From Aquicoccus porphyridii (lineage in GTDB: Bacteria; Pseudomonadota; Alphaproteobacteria; Rhodobacterales; Rhodobacteraceae), in the NCBI RefSeq assembly GCF_008369105.1, contig NZ_VINQ01000017.1:19560-83559 (forward strand): DNA of 64,000 nucleotides, in the 5' to 3' direction. The number at the start of each line of letters is the position of its first letter. The first letter of the stretch is position 1. Below, one piece after another: positions 1-8,134 of the stretch. Both the position numbers and the translations under genes were made by a program. The notes under the pieces were generated by a model, which saw nothing but the letters and a program-made list of their open reading frames with translations, was not told the DNA's origin and did not search any database.

Positions 1-111
1 ATGACCCCGGTATGTGCCCCGGCCCAGATGTCGGGCCGCGTGGCGGTGTCGGGAAAGTGAGTATTTTTCCCAAGAAAGAGACAGGGATGCGCGTGTCGGG
101 GCAGGGTGCCG

Positions 112-1245
112 TTATCGTTGCTCTATCGGCACATAGGCACGGGTGTCCGGCCCGTCATAGAGCGTGAGGGGGCGGATCAGGATGTTCTTGCGCTGTTGCT
201 CGATGCACTGGATCACCCAGCCGGGCATGCGCCCGATGGCGAAGATCGGCACGTAGAGATCCATCGGGATGCCATGCAACTGGTAGATCACGCCGGAATA
301 GAAATCGACATTCACGTTGAGCCCGTGGCGGGCATAGGGCTGCATTGCCTCGACCACGGCTTGCAGGATCTCATACCATTCCGGCGCGCCCATTTCCTCG
401 CCCAGCTTGCGCACGCCGTCGCGCATGTGGCGCGCGCGCGGGTCTTCGGCGCGATAGACACGGTGGCCGAACCCTGTCACCGCCTCGCGATTGGCGCGCT
501 TTTGCTTGACATAGGCGGCGGCATTCTCGGGTTTGCCGATCTCGTGGACCATCTTCATCACGTCCTCGGCGGCGCCACCATGGGCCGGGCCCGCGAGGGT
601 GGCGAGTGCGGTGACGATGGCGCCGTGCAGGTTGGCCTCGGTGCCCACGGTGACGCGGGCGGCAAAGGAGGAGGCGTTGGAGCCATGCTCGGCGTGCAGG
701 ATGAAATCGACATCCGCCAGCCGCGCGGCATCGGTGCTGGGCTTTTCGTCCTTGAGCATCCAGAGCCAGTTGGCGGCATGGCCGAGGTCCGGATCGGCGG
801 CCGTGGGGGCGCGGCCATTGCGGATCGCCTCATGCGCGGCGACGATCATCGGCACCTGTGAGGTGAGGCGGATACCGTTCTCGATGAAAGCCTCCTCGCC
901 GGTCTCTCGACTGGCGGGTTCCAGCGCCGCCAGCGCCGACACGGCGGTGCGCAGCACGTCCATCGGGTGGCCGTCTTGGCAGGCGGAGATGATGTCGAGG
1001 ATCGCGGGCGGCAGGTGGCGGGCGGATTTGAGCCTTGCGTCGAAATCGGCAAGCTGCTGCGCGTCGGGCAATTCGCCGTGGATCAGGAGATAGGCGACCT
1101 CCTCGAACGTCGATTGCGTGGCAAGGTCGTGGATCGAATAGCCGCGATAGGTGAGCTCGCCTTTCGCGCCGTCGATATGGCTCACCCCGGAGCGTTCGAA
1201 ATAGACCCCCTTGAGGCCGCGATTGATCTTGACGGTATCTGTCAT
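112..1245 (-). CDS. Citrate synthase / 2-methylcitrate synthase family protein
   Basis: A 377-residue citrate synthase-fold enzyme that condenses acetyl-CoA (or propionyl-CoA) with oxaloacetate in the cytosol. Family signatures seen are the AEHGSNASSF segment with a catalytic histidine, GFGHRVYRAEDPRA with the second histidine, and NVNVDFYSG with the catalytic aspartate. The length matches the short PrpC/CitZ-type enzymes, not the roughly 430-residue type I GltA, so substrate preference (acetyl versus propionyl) is open. The start at 1245 is chosen because AAGGAG lies 7 bases upstream; an in-frame extension to 1308 overlaps pta and lacks similarity. It is divergent from pta with only 33 bases between the start codons. 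Beside pta and xsc it would consume the acetyl-CoA made from sulfoacetaldehyde, which is an inference from context. Confidence 0.9.
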   Translation of the reverse strand: MTDTVKINRGLKGVYFERSGVSHIDGAKGELTYRGYSIHDLATQSTFEEVAYLLIHGELPDAQQLADFDARLKSARHLPPAILDIISACQDGHPMDVLRTAVSALAALEPASRETGEEAFIENGIRLTSQVPMIVAAHEAIRNGRAPTAADPDLGHAANWLWMLKDEKPSTDAARLADVDFILHAEHGSNASSFAARVTVGTEANLHGAIVTALATLAGPAHGGAAEDVMKMVHEIGKPENAAAYVKQKRANREAVTGFGHRVYRAEDPRARHMRDGVRKLGEEMGAPEWYEILQAVVEAMQPYARHGLNVNVDFYSGVIYQLHGIPMDLYVPIFAIGRMPGWVIQCIEQQRKNILIRPLTLYDGPDTRAYVPIEQR

Positions 1246-1278
1246 TGTGGTCTCCTTTCGGGAAACGAGGGGGCAGGC

Positions 1279-2133
1279 ATGGAATTCATCGACCGGATGT
1301 ATGAGCACGCGCGCGGACGCGAGGCGCGGCTGGTTTTTCCCGAGCTGGACGAGCCGCGGGTGGCCGAAGCGGCGGCGCGGCTCGGGGCCGAAGGGCTGTG
1401 CGTGCCGGTCGGGTTGGCGGATGTGTCAGAGGCGCAAGTGGCCGCACTCGTCGCGGCGCGGGGCATGAAGGAGGCGATGGCGCGGCGGCTTCTGGCCAAG
1501 CCCTTGTATCGCGCGGCGGCGATGGTGGCGGCGGGCGAGGCCGATGGCATGGTCGCAGGCGCCGATTCACCCACGCGGCGGGTGATCGAGGCGGCGGCGA
1601 TGGCGATCGGACCGGACGAGGGGATCACGGTGCCGTCGTCGTTCTTCGTGATGCTGTTCCCTGACGGGCGCGAGATGGTGTTCGCCGATTGCGCGGTGAA
1701 CGTGGCGCCCGATGCTGCGCAACTGGCCGATATCGCGCTTGCCTCGGCGCGCTCGGCCGAGGCGCTTTTCGGCGTGGCGCGGGTGGCGATGCTATCCTTC
1801 TCGACCGGCACGAGCGGCGCGGGGGCAAGCGTCGATCGGGTCGCGGAGGCGGCGGAACGGGCCGGTTTCCCGGGGCCGGTGCAGGCCGATGCGGCGTTGA
1901 ATCCGCTGATCGCGGCGAAAAAGGGCATCACCGGGGCGGAGCCCGCCAACGTGCTGATTTTCCCCGATCTCGACGCGGGCAACATCGCGTACAAACTCTG
2001 CCAGGAACTGGCAGGCGCGCAGGCGCTGGGGCCGTTCCTGCAAGGTTTCCGGCGCCCGGTCTGCGACCTGAGCCGGGGCGCGCGGGTCGAGGACATCGTG
2101 GCCTCGGCGGTGGTCACGGCGGCGATGGGCTGA
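1279..2133 (+). CDS. pta: Phosphate acetyltransferase
   Basis: A 284-residue cytosolic phosphotransacetylase (acetyl phosphate + CoA to acetyl-CoA). It shows PTA_PTB family segments: FPELDEPR near the N-terminus, GADSPTRRVI, FSTGTSGAG, DAALNPLIAAKKG and FPDLDAGNIAYK. It is a compact single-domain form, somewhat shorter than the usual 320-340 residues, as in the Pta found with xsc in taurine-degrading Rhodobacteraceae. The ATG at 1279 is preceded by GAGGGGG at suitable spacing. It converges on xsc with 50 bases between stop codons, so pta is not in the xsc transcript here although the two enzymes act consecutively. Its promoter must lie within the 5' part of the divergent citrate-synthase gene. 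Confidence 0.9.
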   Translation: MEFIDRMYEHARGREARLVFPELDEPRVAEAAARLGAEGLCVPVGLADVSEAQVAALVAARGMKEAMARRLLAKPLYRAAAMVAAGEADGMVAGADSPTRRVIEAAAMAIGPDEGITVPSSFFVMLFPDGREMVFADCAVNVAPDAAQLADIALASARSAEALFGVARVAMLSFSTGTSGAGASVDRVAEAAERAGFPGPVQADAALNPLIAAKKGITGAEPANVLIFPDLDAGNIAYKLCQELAGAQALGPFLQGFRRPVCDLSRGARVEDIVASAVVTAAMG

Positions 2134-2183
2134 CGCCCGCTCTCCGGGGTGGAAAACGGGCGCGGTTCGCGCAGGCGCATCGC

Positions 2184-3956
2184 TCAGACCTGTTGCGGGC
2201 GCATGTCCGCCGGGTCGATCCCGGCCACCACGTTGGGCTTGGTCATCGCGTCGCGGCGGAACGGCTCGCCCAGTTCCTGGTTGAGCAGCACCTCGATCAG
2301 GGTGGTCTTGCCCGCCATCTGGTCCTTGATCGCCCGGTCGAGCGCATCGGTCAGCTCATCCATGCGGCGCGCCACCACGCCTTGCAGCCCGCAGGCCTTG
2401 GCGATGCCCGCGTAGGACACCTGCTGATCAAGCTCGGTGCCGACGAAATTGTCGTCATACCACAGCGTCGAGTTGCGCTTTTCCGCGCCCCATTGATAGT
2501 TGCGGAACACGATCTGGGTGATCGCGGGCCATTCCTTGCGCCCGATCGCGGTGAGCTCCGTCACCGCGATGCCGAACGCCCCGTCACCGGCAAAACCCAC
2601 CACCGGCACATCCGGGCAGCCGATCTTGGCGCCCACGATGGCGGGCAGGCCATAGCCACAGGGACCGAAAAGGCCCGGCGCAAGGTATTTGCGCCCCTCC
2701 TCAAAACTTGGATAGGCGTTGCCGATGGCACAGTTGTTGCCGATATCGCTCGAGATGATCGCCTCTTTCGGCAGCGCGGCCTGGATCGCGCGCCACGCCA
2801 TGCGCGGGCTCATCCAGTCGGGCTTGTCGGCGCGGGCGCGTTCGTTCCATGTGGTGCCGGGATCATCCTCTTCGTGATCCATGCCCGAAAGTTGCTGTGC
2901 CCATGTCGATTTGCTTTGCGCGATCAGCGCCTTGCGCGCGTCGCGGCCGGCATCTCCGGCAGTATCCGAAAGCCCGTCGAGGATCTGTTCCGCCACCAGC
3001 CTGGCATCGCCCACAATGCCGACGCTGACCTTCTTGGTCAGGCCGATCCGGTCGGGGTTGATGTCGACCTGGATGATCTTCGCGTCCTTGGGCCAATAGT
3101 CGATGCCATAGCCCGGCAGGGTCGAGAACGGGTTGAGCCGCGTGCCAAGCGCCAGCACCACGTCGGCCTGCGCGATCAGGTCCATCGCCGCCTTGGAGCC
3201 GTTATAGCCGAGCGGCCCGGCGAAAAGCGGGTGCGAGCCGGGGAAGGCGTCATTGTGCTGATACCCCACACAGACCGGCGCATCGAGCCGCTCGGCAAGC
3301 CGCATCGAGGCCGGGATCGCCCCGCCGAGCACCACGCCCGCGCCGTTGAGGATCACCGGGAACTTTGCCTCGGACAGCAGTTTCGCCGCCTCCGAAAGCG
3401 CCTGTGCCCCGCCCCGGGGGCGTTCGAACTCGACGATCTCGGGCAGCTCGATGTCGATCACGCGTGTCCAGAAATCGCGTGGCATGTTGATCTGCGCAGG
3501 CGCCGAGGCGCGGCGCGCGTTGAGGATCACGCGGTTGAGCACTTCGGCCACGCGGGCAGGGTCGCGCACCTCTTCCTGGTAGGCGACCATGTCCTCGAAC
3601 AGTTTCATCTGCTCGACCTCCTGGAAGCCGCCCTGGCCGATGGTCTTGTTGGCGGCCTGCGGTGTCACCAGCAAAAGCGGCGTGTGGTTCCAATAGGCGG
3701 TTTTCACGGCGGTGACGAAATTGGTGATGCCGGGGCCGTTCTGGGCGATCATCATGCTCATCTTGCCCGAGGCGCGGGTATAGCCATCGGCCATCATCCC
3801 GCCCGAACCCTCATGCGCGCAGTCCCAGAACGTGATGCCGGCGCGCGGGAAAATATCGGAAATCGGCATGAAGGCCGAACCGATGATGCCGAAAGCATGT
3901 TCGATCCCATGGCGCTGGAGCACTTTGACAAAGGCTTCTTCGGTGGTCATTTTCAT
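2184..3956 (-). CDS. xsc: Sulfoacetaldehyde acetyltransferase
   Basis: A 590-residue thiamine-diphosphate enzyme that converts sulfoacetaldehyde and phosphate to acetyl phosphate and sulfite, the common desulfonation step for taurine, isethionate and related C2 sulfonates. The order is an N-terminal PYR domain with the catalytic glutamate in CAHEGSGG (about E49), a central domain, then a C-terminal PP domain with GFAGDGAFG (about 457-459) and N486 completing the ThDP-Mg motif. Family features such as QNGPGITNF and the FRNYQWGAEKRN segment, together with full length, separate it from acetolactate synthases. AGAGGA precedes the start. It lies directly downstream of tauR on the same strand, and candidate TauR repeats sit 95-127 bases upstream. 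No sulfite dehydrogenase or taurine aminotransferase gene is visible nearby. Confidence 0.95.
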   Translation of the reverse strand: MKMTTEEAFVKVLQRHGIEHAFGIIGSAFMPISDIFPRAGITFWDCAHEGSGGMMADGYTRASGKMSMMIAQNGPGITNFVTAVKTAYWNHTPLLLVTPQAANKTIGQGGFQEVEQMKLFEDMVAYQEEVRDPARVAEVLNRVILNARRASAPAQINMPRDFWTRVIDIELPEIVEFERPRGGAQALSEAAKLLSEAKFPVILNGAGVVLGGAIPASMRLAERLDAPVCVGYQHNDAFPGSHPLFAGPLGYNGSKAAMDLIAQADVVLALGTRLNPFSTLPGYGIDYWPKDAKIIQVDINPDRIGLTKKVSVGIVGDARLVAEQILDGLSDTAGDAGRDARKALIAQSKSTWAQQLSGMDHEEDDPGTTWNERARADKPDWMSPRMAWRAIQAALPKEAIISSDIGNNCAIGNAYPSFEEGRKYLAPGLFGPCGYGLPAIVGAKIGCPDVPVVGFAGDGAFGIAVTELTAIGRKEWPAITQIVFRNYQWGAEKRNSTLWYDDNFVGTELDQQVSYAGIAKACGLQGVVARRMDELTDALDRAIKDQMAGKTTLIEVLLNQELGEPFRRDAMTKPNVVAGIDPADMRPQQV

Positions 3957-4050
3957 CTGGTGTTGTCCTCTGAGCGGAATCCCGGGCCGAGTCGGTCACG
4001 GTTGTCACGGTTATGGTTGCGGCGAAAATACGGATGCATGCCCGGGCATG

Positions 4051-4083
4051 TTAGGGCCAGTTGGCTCACCCCTCTAGGTCCAA
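4051..4083 (-). promoter_or_regulatory. Candidate TauR direct repeats upstream of xsc
   Basis: Read on the minus strand, TTGGACCTAG (4083-4074) and CTGGCCCTAA (4060-4051) form two direct half-sites 23 bases apart start to start. They resemble the CTGGAC(T/C)TAA direct repeats that, as I recall, were described for Rhodobacter capsulatus TauR. The distal copy overlaps the tauR stop codon. The sites lie 95-127 bases before the xsc start, as expected for an activator. Confidence 0.5.
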
Positions 4084-5543
4084 TCATTGGCCTCGATCAC
4101 GGCGGCAATCCGGGCGAGGCCCGCGTCGATCCGGTTTGACGGGATCGAAGAATAGGCCAGCCGGTAATGATTCCGCCCCCGCGCAGGATCGGCAAAGAAC
4201 GGCTGGCCCGGCTCGATCAGCACGTCCTCGGGTTTCAGCCGCGCGGCCAGCGCCCCGCTATCGACCCCGTCAGGCGCGCGCATCCAGAAGGACGAGCCGC
4301 CAAAGACGCCGCGCCCCGAGACCTGCAACCCATGGCGCGCAATTGCGTCGCTCATCACCTCGTGACGCCGTCTGAGCGTGTCGCTCATGCGGCGGATCAG
4401 GCTGTCGTAATGACCGAGGCTGAGGAAATAGGCCGCCGTGCGCTGGATATGGCCGGGCACATGGCGAAAAACGCTGGCACGCAGCGCGCGGGCCTCGCGA
4501 ATGAACGGTGCCGCGCCCACGAGATAGCCGAGGCGAAGCCCCGGAAAGAGCGATTTCGAGAACGAGCCGACATAGATCACCCGCCCATCCCGGTCGAGCG
4601 ATTTGAGCGCGGGCGAAGGTCGCGCAAGAAACGACATCTCGAATTCGTAATCATCCTCGACGATGAGCGCCTCCATCTCGCGCGCCCGGGTCAGGAGCGC
4701 CTGCCGCCGGTCCAGCGGCATGGTCGCATTGGTCGGGCATTGATGGCTCGGCGTGGTGAATATCACGTCGGTGCGTTCGGGGATCGCGTCGGGCGGCAAC
4801 CCGTCCGCATCGACCGGCACCGGCGTGACCCGACAGCGGCTTTGGGTCAGGATATCGCGCAACGCCGGATAGCACGGGTCTTCGATCGCCGCCTGCCTGC
4901 GTTGGGTCAACAGCACCTGCGCGGCGAGCCAAAGCGCGTTCTGCGCCCCCATGGTGACAAGGATCTCGTCCGGCCCTGCAATGATGCCCCGGCGCGGCAG
5001 GGTGTGGCGGGCGATGAAATCGACAAGCTGCGGGTCGTCCTGATCGTAGTAATCCGAGGTGAGCGCCGCGAAATCCTTTTGCCCCAGCGCTTGCAACGCG
5101 CATTGCCGCCAGCTTGCATGGTCGAAAAGCGTCGGATCGGTCTGGCCATAGACGAAAGGATAGCGATAGGAGGACCAGTCCTGCGGCTTGACCGGCGTCA
5201 CCCCTCCCGAGAACCGCTGCCCCAGCGCGCGCGACCAGTCGATATTGTCCTGTTGCGGCGGCTGGGGCGGGAAATCGGGCGGTTCGGGCGCGGTGTCCGA
5301 GACGAAATAGCCCGACCGCCCGCGCGCGGCGAGGTAATCATTGGCGACAAGCTCGGTATAGGCGGCGGTGACGGTGATGCGCGCCACGCCCAGATGTTCG
5401 GCCAACCGGCGCGACGAGGGCAGTTTCTCACCCCGCCGGAACCGCCCCGACAGGATACCCTCGGCCACGATCCGCTGGATCTGTGACTGCAACGTGCCCT
5501 GTGCCACCGGGTCGAGAAAGAAAGTGTCCACCGAAATCGCCAT
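4074..5543 (-). CDS. tauR: MocR-family (GntR wHTH + aminotransferase) regulator of taurine metabolism
   Basis: A 489-residue MocR-type transcription factor. Residues about 22-85 form a GntR winged helix (LPSSRRLAEHLGV, AAYTELVANDYL, RGRSGYFVS). Residues about 120-480 are a class I aminotransferase-fold domain with IVEDDYE and the PLP lysine in GSFSKSLFPGLRLGY (about K330). Regulators of this family next to xsc are TauR, which activates taurine genes with taurine or PLP as effector; the identification here rests on adjacency. It is transcribed in the same direction as xsc with 117 bases between them, unlike the usual layout in which tauR is divergent from tpa-tauABC-xsc. A second pair of TauR-like repeats lies just upstream of its start. 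Confidence 0.8.
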   Translation of the reverse strand: MAISVDTFFLDPVAQGTLQSQIQRIVAEGILSGRFRRGEKLPSSRRLAEHLGVARITVTAAYTELVANDYLAARGRSGYFVSDTAPEPPDFPPQPPQQDNIDWSRALGQRFSGGVTPVKPQDWSSYRYPFVYGQTDPTLFDHASWRQCALQALGQKDFAALTSDYYDQDDPQLVDFIARHTLPRRGIIAGPDEILVTMGAQNALWLAAQVLLTQRRQAAIEDPCYPALRDILTQSRCRVTPVPVDADGLPPDAIPERTDVIFTTPSHQCPTNATMPLDRRQALLTRAREMEALIVEDDYEFEMSFLARPSPALKSLDRDGRVIYVGSFSKSLFPGLRLGYLVGAAPFIREARALRASVFRHVPGHIQRTAAYFLSLGHYDSLIRRMSDTLRRRHEVMSDAIARHGLQVSGRGVFGGSSFWMRAPDGVDSGALAARLKPEDVLIEPGQPFFADPARGRNHYRLAYSSIPSNRIDAGLARIAAVIEANDWT

Positions 5544-5559
5544 GGGGGCGCAGGCTAGA

Positions 5560-5591
5560 CTGGACCGAAGCGCATGGCAATCTGGCCCTAT
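5560..5591 (+). promoter_or_regulatory. Candidate TauR direct repeats upstream of tauR
   Basis: CTGGACCGAA (5560-5569) and CTGGCCCTAT (5582-5591) are direct repeats 22 bases apart start to start, 16-48 bases upstream of the tauR start. They read on the plus strand, opposite to tauR transcription. The orientation would suit a divergent rightward gene, but none is present before the end of the next gene at 5670. They may serve autoregulation or be a remnant. Confidence 0.4.
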
Positions 5592-5669
5592 CGGGTCTCG
5601 GTGAGAAACCGGATCGTCGTTAGCCTGCCACCGTTCCCGCCCGCCGGAGCTCGCGCGCGAAGGCGCGTA

Positions 5670-6353
5670 TCACTTCTTGTCCCGCCACGTATCCAGCCAG
5701 CGCCGGATGCGCCCGCGCTTTTCGTTCACCCGGCTGCTCATCTCGTCCCAGCTTTCCTCGGCATCCTGCACCGCCGGGTCCACCATGCGCTGGCGAAATT
5801 GCCGCCACGCCGCCCGGGCGAACGCCCAAGCCACGACCACGAAGACGAAGAAGAAGATGTTGAACCACGGGATCACCGTCACATCCGGCGCGTCCACCGG
5901 CCGGATCGCTACCGCGTTGGGAAAGGTCGACCACAATTCGTTGCGCCAGCCGTAATGGGTCATCACCGCCCATTCCGGATTTTCCTTTTCCGAACGCAGG
6001 TCATCGGCCTCGGTTTGCAGATTGGCAGTGTCGAACTTGAAATAGAACGGCCAGGACCAGCCGGTATCCTCGTTGCGATAGACCATCGTCTCTTCGCCAC
6101 CGGTTTGGTAGAACCCGAGCAGCCACGTCTTCCTGCGCACCGTCTGGATGAACTGCACGTCCCGGTTGGCGAGGTTTGCCGCCTGATCGTCCGGATGCGC
6201 CCAGAAAATCCGCGTCCAGTCGCCCAGGTCCTGCCGCTCCTGATAGGTGTTCACCACCCGCACCACGTCATGCTGGGGCAGGGTGTAATGCGCTAGCGCG
6301 AAAAGCGTCGACCACAGCACGATGCGGAACGTCCATTTCAAATAGGTCAACAT
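5670..6353 (-). CDS. DUF1523 family membrane protein
   Basis: A 227-residue protein with an N-terminal membrane segment (about residues 7-25), a soluble middle region rich in aromatic and charged residues, a second hydrophobic segment (about 163-187) and a basic, charged C-terminal tail. It matches what I recall of DUF1523, a family largely confined to Rhodobacterales. The middle region is probably extracytoplasmic and the tail cytoplasmic, by the positive-inside rule. It is the last gene of the six-gene minus-strand operon, 18 bases after the preceding stop codon. Its function is unknown; a membrane anchor or output role for the AAA+ cluster is an inference from operon position only. Confidence 0.75.
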   Translation of the reverse strand: MLTYLKWTFRIVLWSTLFALAHYTLPQHDVVRVVNTYQERQDLGDWTRIFWAHPDDQAANLANRDVQFIQTVRRKTWLLGFYQTGGEETMVYRNEDTGWSWPFYFKFDTANLQTEADDLRSEKENPEWAVMTHYGWRNELWSTFPNAVAIRPVDAPDVTVIPWFNIFFFVFVVVAWAFARAAWRQFRQRMVDPAVQDAEESWDEMSSRVNEKRGRIRRWLDTWRDKK

Positions 6354-6371
6354 GGGCGCTGTCTCCTTTGC

Positions 6372-6644
6372 TCAATTGATCATGTAAATCAGCACGGCGG
6401 CCGCAACCGTCGGCACGATGTAAACCAGCAGGATCAGCTTGCGCCTGAGCCCGGTTTCATAGGCACGCATGCCGTCCTCGATATAGGCATTGCGCGCGCT
6501 TTCGTCACCGCCATCAGGATGATCGGCATCCCAGCTTTGCTCAAGCTTCTCGCGCCGCACCGAGCGTGAATAGATCGACACCACGACATAGATCACGCTG
6601 AGCGCGAGAAAGCCGAAGATCACCAGCCGGATCAACCCCCCCAT
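6372..6644 (-). CDS. Small two-TM membrane protein of the AAA+ operon
   Basis: A 90-residue protein with one hydrophobic helix at the N-terminus (about residues 3-24), an acidic soluble loop (DADHPDGGDESARN), and a second hydrophobic helix at the extreme C-terminus. The start at 6644 is preceded by AGAGGAG at good spacing and overlaps the end of the upstream gene by 13 bases, implying translational coupling. I do not recognise a family. The hairpin topology and coupling suggest it works with the upstream DUF6638-type protein, or anchors it. An upstream in-frame extension to 6689 lies wholly within the preceding gene and is not favoured. Confidence 0.7.
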   Translation of the reverse strand: MGGLIRLVIFGFLALSVIYVVVSIYSRSVRREKLEQSWDADHPDGGDESARNAYIEDGMRAYETGLRRKLILLVYIVPTVAAAVLIYMIN

Positions 6645-8011
6645 GGTCCGCTCCTCTTCGCGGGTTTCGCCGCGCCCACCGCACCCCACGGGCCGACCCG
6701 CGCGATCAAATCCTCCTGCGGCACCGCGCGATCATCGTCAAGCGGCGCGTCATGCCCGAAAAGTGCATGCCGTGCGCCCGCCTTGTCCACCAGGTATTCG
6801 CGTTCCAGGAAATCGGCGACATAGCTTTTCTTGGTCTCGCTCCACCCCGCGTAGAGCCGATAGAACAGCTCCTTGTGGCAGATGAAAAGCTGCCGCACGT
6901 CCTTGGGCGCCAGATCGGCCAGCAACTGGTTGACGAGATCGCGGTCGGCATGATCGCTCGCCCGCAGGGTATAGAAATAGGCCGGGTTGTCGCTGTCGAT
7001 CTCGGGCCACCGGCCCCGGTTCTCGGCCCAGTTCACCAGCGCGTTCAGCGTGTGATATTCCTGCGGCAGCCGCCGTGTATTCTTGCGCGCCAGCGCGCGG
7101 ATATCGGCCCGCGTCGCCCCACGCAGGTCCACCCCGGCCTCTTGCGCCGCGTCGACCACGATGAAATCCATCTTCTGACGCAGGATCGCCGCCGCATCGA
7201 CGCCGCGCGCCTTCACGATCGGCTCCACCAGGTCGTTGGCTTGCAGGAACCGCGCGATCTGTGATCGGTCCTGCGCGGCAAGCGACACCTCGATCGGGAT
7301 CGTCCCCGGGTCGATCCGCTCGCCCATCGAGATCAGCGCCTGATGCTTCACCCCCCGAAACAGGTAGACCCCGCCGAAATGGGCGGTCCAGAAATTCTCC
7401 TGCTGAAACTCCATCTGTTCGAGCCGCACCGGGTTGCGCGTCACGTCGCCGGTCTCCTGCGCCAGCCCGATCATCTCGGCGATCAGCACGTCGTCGAACC
7501 ACGCATCTTCCTCGCGTTTGAACCGGTTCACCAACTCGGCCAGCTTCTCGGCCTGCCGCACCGTGCCCTTGGTCGTGTCGGCCTCAACCACCACCCGTTG
7601 AATATCGAAAAGCCGCGCCGGGCTCTCCATCGCAAAGACCGAATTGACCAGCTCGCCCGCCACCGCATCGCGCGCGGTCAGCGCGAAAAGCTGCGCCTCG
7701 TTGGTCTCGATGAACTGCCGCAGGATGCCGCGCGAGGTCGAGAATTTCGCGTTGAGCAAGGGCGCGCGCTTCTGCTCGGTGGTCAGCAGGATGAACTGCC
7801 GGTTCACCCCCGCATGGTTGAGGTAGAGATGATCGCCCAATTCATCGCCCACCTCGGGGCTGTAGCCCGAAATGTCGATGTGGAAATCGTCAAGCGCCGT
7901 GCGCTTGCCGGTCAGATGCTCCAGCGCCCGGTTATACCGCTCGACGAGCGCCGGGCTCGCCACCTCGATCAGCCCGCCGAACATCAATCCCTTTTCGATC
8001 AGGCGTTTCAT
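6632..8011 (-). CDS. Uncharacterised soluble protein, DUF6638-like
   Basis: A 459-residue protein without signal peptide or membrane segments. It resembles proteins I recall being annotated as DUF6638 in Rhodobacterales, and no catalytic motif is evident. Visible features are an N-terminal GLMFGGLIEVASP segment, a long mixed alpha/beta body, and a proline/glycine-rich C-terminus ending in GPWGG. The C-terminal 13 bases overlap the start of the small membrane-protein gene. It is the fourth gene of the operon, separated from the AAA+ gene by 123 bases containing strong hairpins. Its likely role is as a client or adaptor of the AAA+ ATPase, an inference from linkage. Confidence 0.7.
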   Translation of the reverse strand: MKRLIEKGLMFGGLIEVASPALVERYNRALEHLTGKRTALDDFHIDISGYSPEVGDELGDHLYLNHAGVNRQFILLTTEQKRAPLLNAKFSTSRGILRQFIETNEAQLFALTARDAVAGELVNSVFAMESPARLFDIQRVVVEADTTKGTVRQAEKLAELVNRFKREEDAWFDDVLIAEMIGLAQETGDVTRNPVRLEQMEFQQENFWTAHFGGVYLFRGVKHQALISMGERIDPGTIPIEVSLAAQDRSQIARFLQANDLVEPIVKARGVDAAAILRQKMDFIVVDAAQEAGVDLRGATRADIRALARKNTRRLPQEYHTLNALVNWAENRGRWPEIDSDNPAYFYTLRASDHADRDLVNQLLADLAPKDVRQLFICHKELFYRLYAGWSETKKSYVADFLEREYLVDKAGARHALFGHDAPLDDDRAVPQEDLIARVGPWGAVGAAKPAKRSGPWGG

Positions 8012-8024
8012 TTACAGACTTCCC

Positions 8025-8109
8025 GCCCGGCGGCACCGCCGGGCAGCGCCCGTCCCGCCCCCCACGGGGCGGGCGCTTCACGCCCACCCCGCCGGGCCGG
8101 GCGCTGCCC
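8025..8109. repeat. Nested, partly exclusive hairpins inside the AAA+ operon
   Basis: The gap between the AAA+ gene and the DUF6638-like gene contains three perfect inverted repeats. GCCCGGCGG/CCGCCGGGC is at 8025-8033 and 8036-8044. GGGCAGCGCCCG/CGGGCGCTGCCC is at 8041-8052 and 8098-8109. An inner 8-bp stem is at 8054-8061 and 8066-8073. The first and second share bases 8041-8044 and cannot both form. No run of T follows on the minus strand, so a simple intrinsic terminator is unlikely. An mRNA-stability or attenuation role is possible. Confidence 0.7.
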
Positions 8110-8134
8110 TACGCGCCATTGGGTCAACAGGGGC

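Noticed and set aside
1-60. An open frame on the plus strand that enters from the left edge and stops at 58-60.
   Set aside because: Only 19 codons are visible, with no recognisable motif; it could be the end of a real gene or chance in G+C-rich DNA.
1689-4139. A very long plus-strand open frame covering pta and the antisense of xsc.
   Set aside because: It is an antisense artefact of high G+C. The xsc frame has full family motifs and the opposite frame has none.
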